38,491 nt of DNA from Pirellulales bacterium. Its GTDB lineage: Bacteria > Planctomycetota > Planctomycetia > Pirellulales > Thermoguttaceae. This document shows, piece after piece, positions 15,049 to 23,064 of the stretch. Below the pieces are notes generated by a model. That model was not told where the DNA came from, did not search any database, and saw nothing but the letters and a program-made list of their open reading frames with translations. The position numbers and the translations under genes were made by a program. Within the stretch, counting starts at the first letter, position 1, and every line of letters starts with the position of its first letter. The stretch covers positions 1 to 38,491 of the forward strand of contig JAUWHT010000330.1 in NCBI GenBank assembly GCA_030605745.1, read 5' to 3'.

Positions 15049-16096
15049 TAATGCCGGCCTAGCTATGATCCTCGCGGCAGCACTGCTGGGCAGTCCGGCG
15101 GCGACGGCACAAACTGCGTCATCCCAAGCTGAACCGAAGGCAGCCAAAGTGGCACTTGTTTACTCGAAGAAATATGAGATCAACCTGGCCGGGCTCGAAC
15201 GGGTGCACGTGTTCGATATCCACAAATATGCGAAAATCGCGAAACAACTGGTCAAAGATGGCTTGCTGTCCGAGCACGATTTTCACGTGCCCAAGGAGCT
15301 TCGACGCGACCAGATACTGCTTGTGCATACGCCCGAGTTCCTCGAAAGCCTGAAGGACTCCCGCGCGGTGGCCGCGTATCTCGAGGCGCCGCTGGCGGCC
15401 ATATTGCCCGTGCGAGTAATGGAAGCGGGCATGCTGCGGCCGTTTCGGTACGCGTCCGGCGGGACGATCCTGGCGGCCCGGCTGGCGCTGAAACACGGCC
15501 TGGCGATCAACGGCGGCGGCGGCTATCACCACGCCAGGCCAGATCGGGGCGAAGGGTTCTGCGTCTATGCCGACATGCCGATCGCGATTCGCCTATTGCA
15601 AAACGAGAAGCTGATCCGCCGCGTGCTGGTGGTCGACCTGGACGTGCACCAGGGCGACGGAACGATTGTCTGCTGCCGTGGCGACGACAGGGTGTTTACG
15701 TTCTCGATGCACCAGGGCAACATTTATCCAGTGCCCAAGCAGAAGGGCGATCTGGATATCGAGTTGGAGGCCGGCACCGACGATGATACGTACCTGCGGA
15801 TTCTGCGGCGGACACTGCCTGGTGTGATCGACCGGAGCCGGCCCGATCTGGTGATCTTCCAGGCCGGCTGCGACACCCTGGCCGGCGACCCGTTGGCCGG
15901 TTTGGCCATGACCGAAGAGGGGATCGTTGCCCGTGATGCTTACGTGATCGACACTTGTGTACAGCGGGGCATCCCGGTAGTCATGACCCTTGGCGGCGGT
16001 TACAGTAGACAGGCGTGGAAGGTGCAGTACGCCAGCATCCGGCGGATCATCGAGAAGCACGGCGCAGTGCGACGGGGATCGAGGATTGCAAATTGA
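15026..16096 (+). CDS. Class IV histone-deacetylase-like hydrolase with signal peptide
   Basis: Zn-dependent deacetylase of the arginase/HDAC fold. The opening YSKKYEINLAGLERVHVFD is the HDAC11/class IV style. Then GGGGYHHARPDRGEGFCVYA (catalytic His pair), VDLDVHQGDGT (Asp and His metal ligands), FQAGCDTLAGDP (third ligand Asp), and LGGGYS. Before this comes a basic stretch and LAMILAAALLGSPAATA, a likely signal peptide. Start ATG 15026 overlaps vapC by 23 bases; ATG 15065 is an alternative with a shorter signal; neither has a clear ribosome site. The stop TGA lies inside an ATTGCAA heptamer tract. Physiological substrate unknown; acetylated polyamines or sugars are possible. Confidence 0.85.
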   Translation: MSRYSDRSNAGLAMILAAALLGSPAATAQTASSQAEPKAAKVALVYSKKYEINLAGLERVHVFDIHKYAKIAKQLVKDGLLSEHDFHVPKELRRDQILLVHTPEFLESLKDSRAVAAYLEAPLAAILPVRVMEAGMLRPFRYASGGTILAARLALKHGLAINGGGGYHHARPDRGEGFCVYADMPIAIRLLQNEKLIRRVLVVDLDVHQGDGTIVCCRGDDRVFTFSMHQGNIYPVPKQKGDLDIELEAGTDDDTYLRILRRTLPGVIDRSRPDLVIFQAGCDTLAGDPLAGLAMTEEGIVARDAYVIDTCVQRGIPVVMTLGGGYSRQAWKVQYASIRRIIEKHGAVRRGSRIAN

Positions 16097-16119
16097 AAAT
16101 TGAGAATTGCAAATTGCAA
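16085..16119 (+). repeat. Five tandem heptamers (ATTGCAA type)
   Basis: ATTGCAA, ATTGAAA, ATTGAGA, ATTGCAA, ATTGCAA in exact 7-base register. The stop of the HDAC-like gene (16094-16096) is inside. The same unit recurs at 19522-19584 in both orientations. Confidence 0.92.
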
Positions 16120-16142
16120 ATCTATTAGTGAAAGGGAACGCT

Positions 16143-17561
16143 GTGAAGGATATCTTCATCACCGAGAACTTCTTGCTGCAAAGCAAGCGGGCAGTGAAGC
16201 TGTACCATGAGTATGCCCGCGAGTTGCCCATTATCGACTACCATTGCCACTTGCCGCCGCAACAGATCGCCGAAGATCACAAGTTCGAGAACCTGACCCA
16301 GGCATGGCTGTACGGCGACCACTACAAGTGGCGGGCGATGCGGGCCGCCGGCGTGGCCGAGCGGTACTGTACGGGCGACGCCTCCGACTGGGAGAAGTTC
16401 CAGAAATGGGCCGAAACCGCCCCCAAAACGCTCCGCAATCCGCTCTATCACTGGACACACCTGGAACTGAAACGGCCGCTGGGCATTAGCGACCGACTGC
16501 TGGGCCCCAAGACGGCCAAGGGTATCTACGATGAGGTGGGTACCCTGCTGGCCAAGGACGAATTCTCCTGCCGTGGGATCATGCGTCAGATGAACGTAGT
16601 GCTCGTGTGCACCACCGACGATCCGGTGGACAGTCTGGAACACCACGCGATGATTGCGGTCGATGCGTCGTTTCCGATCAAGGTTCTGCCGGCCTTCCGG
16701 CCCGACAAGGCGATGGCGGTCGCCTCGCCCGAGCCGTTCAACGCCTGGGTCGATCGGCTGGCCGAGATCAGCAACGTGGATATCAAGGACGATTTTGCAA
16801 CGTACATCGAGGCCCTGCGCCAGCGCCACGATTTCTTCCACAGCATGGGTTGTCGGCTCTCGGACCACGGCGTGGAAACCCTGTACGCCGAGGACTATAC
16901 CGACTCGGAGATCAGCACGGTCTTTCGCCGCATCCGCCGGGGTAACGAGCTTCGACCGGCCGAAATGCTACAGTTCCGCTCTGCCATGCTCTACGAACTG
17001 GCGCTGCTCGACCACGAGAAGGGTTGGACGCAGCAATACCACGTCGGGGCGCTGCGAAACAACAACTCGCGGTCTTTCGAGTCGCTGGGTCCCGACACGG
17101 GCTTCGATTCAATCGGCGATTTCCAACTCGCCCAAACCATGTCAAAATTCCTCGACCGGCTCGATCGCGACGACCGGCTGGCCAAAACAATCATCTACAA
17201 CCTCAACCCAGCCGACAACGACCTGGTGGCCACCATGCTGGGCAACTTCCAGGACGGCACAGTGCCCGGCAAAATGCAGTTCGGCAGCGCATGGTGGTTC
17301 CTCGATCAGAAAGACGGCATGGAGAAACAGCTCAACTCGCTCTCAAACCAGGGCCTCCTAAGCGGTTTCGTCGGCATGTTGACCGACAGCCGCTCGTTCC
17401 TATCCTATCCCCGCCACGAATACTTCCGCCGCATCCTCTGCAACCTCCTGGGCACCGAGATGGAACAAGGCCTGCTGCCGGACGACATAAAAATGATCGG
17501 CCCGTTGGTCCAAGACATCTGCTACAACAACGCGGCCAAGTACTTCGGGTTCGAGCTTTAG
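16143..17561 (+). CDS. uxaC: Glucuronate isomerase
   Basis: 472 residues from GTG 16143 (GGGA upstream), matching the roughly 470 of the family. Interconverts glucuronate and fructuronate (also galacturonate and tagaturonate) in the cytosol. Visible: N-terminal FITENFLLQSKRAVKLYHEY, metal site DYHCHLPP, TTDDPVDSLEHH, SLGPDTGFDSIGD, LTDSRSFLSYPRHEYFRRI, and the C-terminal CYNNAAKYF, all characteristic. It stands alone here without uxuA/uxuB/kdgK; the DUF4838 protein at 2.2-4.2 kb has an alpha-glucuronidase-like N-terminal region, but the two are far apart. A hairpin follows at 17590-17611. Confidence 0.95.
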   Translation: MKDIFITENFLLQSKRAVKLYHEYARELPIIDYHCHLPPQQIAEDHKFENLTQAWLYGDHYKWRAMRAAGVAERYCTGDASDWEKFQKWAETAPKTLRNPLYHWTHLELKRPLGISDRLLGPKTAKGIYDEVGTLLAKDEFSCRGIMRQMNVVLVCTTDDPVDSLEHHAMIAVDASFPIKVLPAFRPDKAMAVASPEPFNAWVDRLAEISNVDIKDDFATYIEALRQRHDFFHSMGCRLSDHGVETLYAEDYTDSEISTVFRRIRRGNELRPAEMLQFRSAMLYELALLDHEKGWTQQYHVGALRNNNSRSFESLGPDTGFDSIGDFQLAQTMSKFLDRLDRDDRLAKTIIYNLNPADNDLVATMLGNFQDGTVPGKMQFGSAWWFLDQKDGMEKQLNSLSNQGLLSGFVGMLTDSRSFLSYPRHEYFRRILCNLLGTEMEQGLLPDDIKMIGPLVQDICYNNAAKYFGFEL

Positions 17562-17589
17562 CGTTCCTATTATCCGAGTGGCCGAAACG

Positions 17590-17611
17590 CCCCGGGACTG
17601 CGGTCCCGGGG
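17590..17611 (+). terminator. GC hairpin after uxaC
   Basis: CCCCGGGAC (17590-17598) pairs with GTCCCGGGG (17603-17611), loop TGCG, 29 bases after the uxaC stop and between convergent genes. No T run follows, so an intrinsic terminator is not certain. Confidence 0.5.
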
Positions 17612-17686
17612 AGATTGTAGCGGTCAACTCGCATTTGGAACTACTGAAACTGTAATTTGCAGACAGCGAGAGGACTGAAAAACCGG

Positions 17687-18115
17687 CTATGAATAGAACT
17701 CCCACTGTCCGACGGCCTCGAATGCGTTTTTGATGTGCTCGATCTTTGGGCGTCGTTGGCCTTTGGGCCAGGTGATGGCGATTACGTCGAATCGGGCAGG
17801 GTACTCCAGCAGGCCGTGGCGTTTCAGGAAGGTGACGGCCAAGCGGGTCAGTTGGCGCTGCTTGGCCTGATCGACTGCTTCGGCCGGATGGCCGGCCTGG
17901 TGCGTTTGGCGGGTCTTCACCTCGACGAAAACGATTGTGCGGTGCCGGACGGCCACCAGGTCGAGTTCGCCCGGCTGCAAGCGACTGCCGCGGGCGACGA
18001 TCTTGTAGCCGCGGCGCTTCAGGTACCGGGCGGCAGCCGCCTCGCCCCGCCGGCCCAGCGACTTCTCAGGGAAAAGCCAGCGGAGCCAGTTCGAGACAGC
18101 CACAGGCACGGCCAT
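17687..18115 (-). CDS. yraN: UPF0102 / YraN family protein
   Basis: 142 residues from ATG 18115 (a longer frame reaches 18139). The family pattern is clear: LGRRGEAAAARYLKRRGYKI, GELDLVAVRHRTIVFVEVKT, HPAEAVDQAKQRQL. It has a restriction-endonuclease-like fold with the GELD...EVK motif; the biological role is not established. It is last in the ffh-rpsP-trmD-rplS-yraN series, a common position. Confidence 0.9.
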   Translation of the reverse strand: MAVPVAVSNWLRWLFPEKSLGRRGEAAAARYLKRRGYKIVARGSRLQPGELDLVAVRHRTIVFVEVKTRQTHQAGHPAEAVDQAKQRQLTRLAVTFLKRHGLLEYPARFDVIAITWPKGQRRPKIEHIKNAFEAVGQWEFYS

Positions 18116-18152
18116 GATGCAACTCGCAGAAAATAACATACTGGGTCAACGC

Positions 18153-18252
18153 GAATATCGAATATCGAACAAGGAATGTCGAAGGATGAAATCAAACAGA
18201 AGGCGAAACAGCGACGGCACTTCGTACTTCGACATTCCTTGTTCGATATTCG
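18153..18252. repeat. Heptamer tract that forms a perfect 27-bp palindrome
   Basis: 18153-18187 is built of 7-base units (GAATATC, GAATATC, GAACAAG, GAATGTC, GAAGGAT). Bases 18158-18184 pair perfectly with 18227-18253, separated by 42 bases. It lies between yraN and rplS. Confidence 0.93.
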
Positions 18253-18278
18253 ACATTCATTCAAGTTGCCTAACCTAA

Positions 18279-18306
18279 CCCCTCGCCCCTATCCCCTGGC
18301 CCCTTT
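18279..18306. repeat. CCCCTNN heptamers at the rplS stop codon
   Basis: CCCCTCG, CCCCTAT, CCCCTGG, CCCCTTT in exact register. The rplS stop (complement of 18289-18291) is inside the second unit. Confidence 0.9.
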
Positions 18307-18687
18307 CTTGCTCGCCAGTTCTTCTCGTTTCTTTGGATCGACGCGGCGTTGCTTTAGCCGGACGGCCTTTCCGGTCCGGTCGCGGAGGTAGTAGAGTTTG
18401 GCGCGGCGGACAACGCCGGATCGCTGGACCTCGACCTTGGCAATCCGCGGCGATTGCAAGGGGAATTTGCGCTCGACGCCCTGGCCCTGTACGATCCGGC
18501 GGACGGTGAACATCTCGCGTGTGCCGGAGCCGTTCCGCGCAATCACCAGGCCGGAGAATATCTGTATCCGCTCTTTCTCGCCTTCGAGGATGCGGCAGTG
18601 CACGTCGACCGTGTCGCCGATCTCGAAGTACGGCACTTGCTCCTTTATGCTGGTCTTCTCGACCAAGTTCATCAATTGCTGACTCAT
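18289..18687 (-). CDS. rplS: Ribosomal protein L19
   Basis: 132 residues. 50S subunit protein at the subunit interface. Typical blocks: FEIGDTVDVHCRILEGEKER, IQIFSGLVIARNGSGTREMF, TVRRIVQGQGVERKFPLQSP, RRAKLYYLRDRTGKAVRLKQ. ATG start with AAAGGA upstream. The extreme C-terminus (KKGARG) and stop come from heptamer DNA. Confidence 0.97.
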   Translation of the reverse strand: MSQQLMNLVEKTSIKEQVPYFEIGDTVDVHCRILEGEKERIQIFSGLVIARNGSGTREMFTVRRIVQGQGVERKFPLQSPRIAKVEVQRSGVVRRAKLYYLRDRTGKAVRLKQRRVDPKKREELASKKGARG

Positions 18688-18752
18688 GGTTTTTCCTTTC
18701 GTAAATCTAATCGGCGACGGGAAGTCACCTCATGCGGCCCTGTTCTGTATCG

Positions 18753-19523
18753 CTAATAGCCGGGAGGCAACGCCTCGCGGGGCGGCCCGGGGGGCGTTGC
18801 CTCCCGGCTATTATTCCCAACGTGCTGGTCAGGCAACTGTTTATCCAACAGGTCTGCCCGGCGTGAGTGGGTTCGCTCTCGGCTGTTTTCCTCTCGCCAT
18901 CGGGCTATCTGTTGGTGGTTTCCGCTGAGCAAGACCGGCGGCGCCTCCAGGCCGCGGTACACGCGCGGGCGGGTGTACTGGGCGAACTCCAGCAGCCGCT
19001 GTTCACCCGAGAACGAATCGTCGCTGCTGCTTAGTTCATCTCCCAGCACGCCCGGCACCAGCCGCACAACCGCGTCGATGATCGCCATAGCGGCGACTTC
19101 ACCCCCGCTGAGGACGAAGTCGCCGATCGAAATCTCCTCCGGCTGAAGTATCACGCGGATCCTCTCGTCAAAACCTTCGTAGCGGCCACATAGCAAGAGT
19201 ATCCGGTGGTGTTCGGCCAGTCGTTCGACAGCCGGCTGATCGAGCCGCCGTCCTTGCGGTGTGAGCATGACCAGGTGGCCGGGGTCCGGATCATGCCGGC
19301 GAACCGCTTCCACGCACTCGACGACCGGCTCGACCTTCAGCACCATGCCGGGCCCGCCCCCGAAGGGACGATCGTCGACCGAGTGGTGTTTATCTTGGGC
19401 CCAGTGGCGAATGTCGTGCAATTGCACGTCGACCAGGCCCGCTTCAATCGCACGCTTCAACAGGCTCTCGGCCAGGTATCCCTGGAAGATTTCGGGAAAC
19501 AGGGTTAAGAGGTCGAAGCGCAT
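18753..19523 (-). CDS. trmD: tRNA (guanine37-N1)-methyltransferase
   Basis: 256 residues from ATG 19523. Makes m1G37 in tRNAs using SAM through the trefoil-knot SPOUT fold. Visible: RFDLLTLFPEIFQGYL, DDRPFGGGPGMVLKVEP, LLCGRYEGFDERI, EISIGDFVLSGGE, SFSGEQRLLEFAQYTRPRVY, PPVLLSGNHQQIARWR. The body ends near RRADLL; the last 20 residues (NNSREATPPGPPREALPPGY) and the TAG are encoded by a palindrome. The ATG sits at the edge of ATTGCAA heptamers and no ribosome site is visible, so how it is initiated is unclear. Confidence 0.95.
   Translation of the reverse strand: MRFDLLTLFPEIFQGYLAESLLKRAIEAGLVDVQLHDIRHWAQDKHHSVDDRPFGGGPGMVLKVEPVVECVEAVRRHDPDPGHLVMLTPQGRRLDQPAVERLAEHHRILLLCGRYEGFDERIRVILQPEEISIGDFVLSGGEVAAMAIIDAVVRLVPGVLGDELSSSDDSFSGEQRLLEFAQYTRPRVYRGLEAPPVLLSGNHQQIARWREENSRERTHSRRADLLDKQLPDQHVGNNSREATPPGPPREALPPGY
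18754..18813. repeat. Palindrome that encodes the TrmD tail and stop
   Basis: Arms 18754-18774 and 18793-18813 pair perfectly over 21 bases, with partial pairing inward. Ends are TAATAGCCGGG and CCCGGCTATTA, the same word as the inner palindrome at 11304-11363. The trmD TAG lies at its outer end. Confidence 0.93.
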
Positions 19524-19711
19524 TGCAAATTGCAAATTGAAAATCTAATTTGCAATTTGCAATTCTCAATTTGCAATTTGCAATATCTATTTACTCAAAG
19601 TGCAAACAGATTGGGACGTTTTGCTCGGAAAACACCGTAGGGACTAGGGATTCGGGACTCGGGACTCGGGGTTATTGAATGCAACCCTCCAGTCCCGAGC
19701 CCCGAGCCCCT
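19522..19711. repeat. Heptamer-rich gap where rimM would be expected
   Basis: 19522-19584 holds ATTGCAA/ATTGAAA units, first in one and then in the other orientation. 19640-19674 is GGGACTA, GGGATTC, GGGACTC, GGGACTC, GGGGTTA; 19691-19711 is AGTCCCG, AGCCCCG, AGCCCCT, which can pair with it. The 241-base gap between rpsP and trmD has no coding frame like rimM. Confidence 0.85.
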
Positions 19712-19764
19712 GTTTTCCAAGCATATCACGTTTTCCCAAATGCTAGCGTTTACAGTTTGAGTAT

Positions 19765-20133
19765 TTATGTAGTGTCTTCAGAAGCGGGCTCTTCCACATC
19801 GGTTGTCTCGGTCTTGGGTAATTCCGGGCGGCGCCGGCTTTTGGCGAGCTGCTCCAGGGCGGCCCGCTGCTGCTCGAGGTGCGTTCCCTCGGCGCCGTAC
19901 TTCTTGATCAGCACCTTGACCTTATCCGACGGCTGGGCGCCGGTGCTCAACCAGTAGTTGATGCGCTGGCCGTTGAGCACAGCCCGGGCATCGACCTCCT
20001 GGACCATCGGGTCGTAGGTGCCGAGTTCCTCGAGCACGCGGCCGTCGCGCGGGCTGCGGATATCCATTGCACAAATGCGAAAGAAGGGGCGATGCCGCCG
20101 ACCCAACTTCTTCATCCGAATACGTACTGACAC
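19765..20133 (-). CDS. rpsP: Ribosomal protein S16
   Basis: 122 residues from GTG 20133, ribosome site GGAG nine bases upstream inside the ffh end. 30S assembly protein. Typical: VRIRMKKLGRRHRPFFRI, DGRVLEELGTYDP, INYWLSTGAQPSDKVKVLIK. The C-terminus is extended by about 40 mostly charged residues relative to short S16 proteins, a common variation. It starts one base after the ffh stop codon. Confidence 0.97.
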   Translation of the reverse strand: MSVRIRMKKLGRRHRPFFRICAMDIRSPRDGRVLEELGTYDPMVQEVDARAVLNGQRINYWLSTGAQPSDKVKVLIKKYGAEGTHLEQQRAALEQLAKSRRRPELPKTETTDVEEPASEDTT

Positions 20134-20134
20134 G

Positions 20135-21622
20135 TTATTTATCTCCTTTTGTTCGGGTCTCGCGTTTTTTTCGCCGCAGCTCCCTTTTGCGGAGCTTTTT
20201 CTGCTGGGCCCGTTCCGTGGGTGTTAGGCGTTTGCCGGTCCCCTTCTTCTGTTTAGCGAATCTGGCGCCCGGGTTGAGCATACCGCCCTGGCCGAGTTGC
20301 TGCACGGTCTTCATCCGGTCGCGGATACCCATGCCGGACATGCGCTTCATGACATCGGCGATGCCGTCGAACTGCTTGACCAGTTCGTTGACTTCGTGTG
20401 GCTGGACGCCGGCGCCGGCGGCGATCCGGCGGCGGCGGCTCTGGTCGATGACCTTGGAAGGGTTGCGGCGCTCTTCGGGTGTCATCGAGTCGATCACGCC
20501 CACCAGGCGGCGCATGTCCTTCTCGGCATCCACCTGGCCGATCATCTCATTCAATCCGCTCATGCCGGGAATCATGCCCATGATCTTGTTCAACGGTCCC
20601 AACTTCTTGGTCTGGCCCAGCATTTTTTTGAAGTCGTCGAGTGTGAACTCGCCCTTGCTGAGCCGCTGCTGTTGCTTGGCCATCTCTTCCTGGTCGAACT
20701 TCTGCTGTGCCTGCTCGACCAGCGAGAGGACGTCGCCCATGCCCAGGATCCGGCCGGCCATGCGATCCGGATGGAACTCCTCCAGTGCGTCGAGGTGTTC
20801 TCCTGTGCCGACGAACTTGATCGGCACGCCGGTGACCGCCTTGACCGACAGTGCCGCCCCGCCCCGGGCGTCGCCGTCAAGTTTGGTCATGATCACGCCG
20901 TCCAACTCCAGCGCTTCGTTGAAGGCCTTGGCACTGTTGACGGCGTCCTGGCCGGTCATCGCGTCGACCACCAGGTAGACCTGGTCCGGCTGCATGCGGT
21001 CGTCGATCTTCGAGAGTTGATCCATCAACTCCCGGTCCACGTGCAGACGTCCGGCCGTGTCGAGGATCAGCAGGTCGGCCTCCGACGCCTTGGCCGCCCT
21101 GACCGCAGCCTGGCAGACCTTCACCGGATCGGTGGCGGCGGTCTCGACGTAGACCGGCAGGCCGAGCTGCTCGCCGAGCACCTGCAACTGGTCGATGGCG
21201 GCCGGGCGCTGCAAGTCGGCTGCCACCAGCATTGGCTTGCGGCCGCGCCCATGCACCAACCGGCCCAGCTTCCCACAGGTGGTCGTCTTACCGGACCCTT
21301 GCAGGCCGCAGAGCATCAGCACCGGCAGATCACCCCGCAGGTGCAGCGAGTGGTCCACCGGGCCCATCAGGTTGATCAGCTCCTGGTGGACGATCCCAAC
21401 GAGCTGCTCGGACGGATCCAGCGATTTGAGCACCCGTTCGCCTATGGCCTGCTCGGTGAGCCGAGCCATGAAGTCCTTGGCGACCGAGAAGCTAACGTCG
21501 GCCTCCAGCAGGGCTTGCCGCACCAGGCCGAGGCCCTCGCGCATGTTGGCCTCGGTCAGCCTGCCGCGACCCCGCAGGCTCTTGATCGCCGATGACAAGT
21601 TTTGCGAAAGCGATTCAAACAT
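20135..21622 (-). CDS. ffh: Signal recognition particle protein
   Basis: 495 residues from ATG 21622 (MFESLSQNLSSAIKSLRGRG); an upstream frame to 21655 is not needed. GTPase that with 4.5S RNA targets nascent membrane proteins to FtsY. N domain, then G domain with CGLQGSGKTTTCGKLG, DTAGRL, TKLDGDARGGAALS, then a Met-rich M domain (KKMLGQTKKLGPLNKIMGMI, PEERRNPSKVIDQSRRRRIA). C-terminal tail very basic. First gene of the ribosomal/translation operon. Confidence 0.97.
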   Translation of the reverse strand: MFESLSQNLSSAIKSLRGRGRLTEANMREGLGLVRQALLEADVSFSVAKDFMARLTEQAIGERVLKSLDPSEQLVGIVHQELINLMGPVDHSLHLRGDLPVLMLCGLQGSGKTTTCGKLGRLVHGRGRKPMLVAADLQRPAAIDQLQVLGEQLGLPVYVETAATDPVKVCQAAVRAAKASEADLLILDTAGRLHVDRELMDQLSKIDDRMQPDQVYLVVDAMTGQDAVNSAKAFNEALELDGVIMTKLDGDARGGAALSVKAVTGVPIKFVGTGEHLDALEEFHPDRMAGRILGMGDVLSLVEQAQQKFDQEEMAKQQQRLSKGEFTLDDFKKMLGQTKKLGPLNKIMGMIPGMSGLNEMIGQVDAEKDMRRLVGVIDSMTPEERRNPSKVIDQSRRRRIAAGAGVQPHEVNELVKQFDGIADVMKRMSGMGIRDRMKTVQQLGQGGMLNPGARFAKQKKGTGKRLTPTERAQQKKLRKRELRRKKRETRTKGDK

Positions 21623-21808
21623 GGCTTCGTGTAACCTTGTAATACTAGCGGACATTGGGCCGGTTTGGCAATACGGGCCTCACGCCAGAAAGCATGCCAC
21701 CTCCAGCGAGGGGACTTTGCCCACCAGTCCGAACATCTCTTGTAGCAACACACCCACCTGAGTACCCAGTATTGGGTACTCCGTACCGAGTTGCCAAGCC
21801 GTAAGCGG

Positions 21809-22927
21809 TTATCGGTTCTTCATTCTCGGATCGAGTGCATCGCGCAACCCGTCGCCGAGGAAGTTCAGCGCCAACAGAGTCAGCCCCAACGCCAGGCCGG
21901 GGAACACGACCAGCCACCAGTAGATCCGTACCGGCGTGATGGCCTGGACGCCTTCGTTGGCCAGCAGTCCCCAGGAGACGTCGGGCGGCTCGACGCCCAG
22001 GCCCAGGAACGACAAAAACGCCTCGAACAGCATCACCCGGGGAATCGTCAGCGTCAAGTATACGATGACCACGCTGAGCAAGTTGGGCACCAGGTGCATG
22101 AAGATGATCCGCATCCGGCTGGCGCCGATGGTACGCGCGGCCTCGACGAACTGCTCGTGCTTCAGCGAAATCACCTGTCCGCGGACGACCCGGGCCATCG
22201 TCAGCCAGTAGATCGCACCGACCACGAAGAAGAAAATCACGATTCGATTGATCCCGTACCGTTCTTCCAGCGGCTCCTTGATGCCTTCGGCGCTGAGGAT
22301 CGTAATCAGGAAGATGACCACGAAGATGAACGGGATGGAGTACATCACGTCGACGATGCGCATCATCAGGTTATCGGTCCGCCCGCCGAGGTATCCGGAG
22401 ATCGTGCCGTAGGAGACGCCGATCACCAGCGAGACCAGCGTGGCGACGAGTCCCACCGCCAGCGAGATTCGCGCGCCCCAAAAGAGCCGCGAGAGCACGT
22501 CGCGGCCCAGCTTGTCGGTGCCGCAAAGTGAGGCGATCGACCATTTACCGAACAACGCTACGCGCGCTCGCAGCATGGCGCCGCTAAGGAAACCCAGGTC
22601 GCCAAAGCCGGCGGCCAGCGGGTCCTGCTGCAAGTGGTCGTTGCCGCCGGGCAGTTGCAGCGTCTGTTGCATCAGCGGCCAGCCGACCGGCGCGGCGAAC
22701 TGACGCGACGTATCCACTTGGCGCGGCGGCTGAAGCGGCAACAGCGGCGTCAATACGGCCAATAGCCCCAGCACCACCAAAAACCACAGCGACAGCATGG
22801 CCGCACGATTACGGCGCAACCGCCGCCAGGCATCCTGGCCAAGCGAAACGCCCTTGATCGCCCGGGCTTCATCGAGCAGCGCGGCGTAGCGCTGGAGATC
22901 GGGTTGGTTATCGGTGGCAGTGCTCAA
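21809..22927 (-). CDS. Peptide-type ABC transporter permease (OppC/DppC family)
   Basis: 372 residues. A cytoplasmic start, first membrane segment at about 40-60 (MLSLWFLVVLGLLAVLTPLL), a periplasmic part, then five segments of the binding-protein-dependent permease domain with the EAA-like loop (EAARTIGASRMRIIFMHLVP). The C-terminal ...DPRMKNR is typical for DppC. It is the third gene after the binding protein and the DppB-like permease. Start codon complement at 22925-22927. Confidence 0.9.
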   Translation of the reverse strand: MSTATDNQPDLQRYAALLDEARAIKGVSLGQDAWRRLRRNRAAMLSLWFLVVLGLLAVLTPLLPLQPPRQVDTSRQFAAPVGWPLMQQTLQLPGGNDHLQQDPLAAGFGDLGFLSGAMLRARVALFGKWSIASLCGTDKLGRDVLSRLFWGARISLAVGLVATLVSLVIGVSYGTISGYLGGRTDNLMMRIVDVMYSIPFIFVVIFLITILSAEGIKEPLEERYGINRIVIFFFVVGAIYWLTMARVVRGQVISLKHEQFVEAARTIGASRMRIIFMHLVPNLLSVVIVYLTLTIPRVMLFEAFLSFLGLGVEPPDVSWGLLANEGVQAITPVRIYWWLVVFPGLALGLTLLALNFLGDGLRDALDPRMKNR

Positions 22928-22940
22928 TGTGTTCTCCGAT

Positions 22941-23062
22941 CGTTTAGCGGCCGGGCTTGCCCGGCGTGTTGTTGGATTGCCGGTTCGCTCGACGTGTTGG
23001 GGCGGCAGCTCAACTGCCGCCTCAACGCGAGCAACGCGCCGGGCAAGCCCGGCCGCTAAACG
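22941..23062. repeat. Palindrome filling the gap between the two permease genes
   Basis: Arms 22941-22971 and 23032-23062 pair over 30 of 31 bases; ends CGTTTAGC and GCTAAACG. Inside the loop is another hairpin, GGCGGCAG/CTGCCGCC around 23001-23021. The element spans almost the whole 137-base intercistronic gap. Confidence 0.95.
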
Positions 23063-23064
23063 GT

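Noticed and set aside
16085..19711. Possible CRISPR array in the short repeats
   Set aside because: Units are 7 bases with no spacers of constant length and no cas genes; they are simple tandem repeats.
20297..21595. Long plus-strand open frame of 432 codons
   Set aside because: It is antisense to ffh, whose protein is unmistakable; the frame is open only because of GC-rich codon use.
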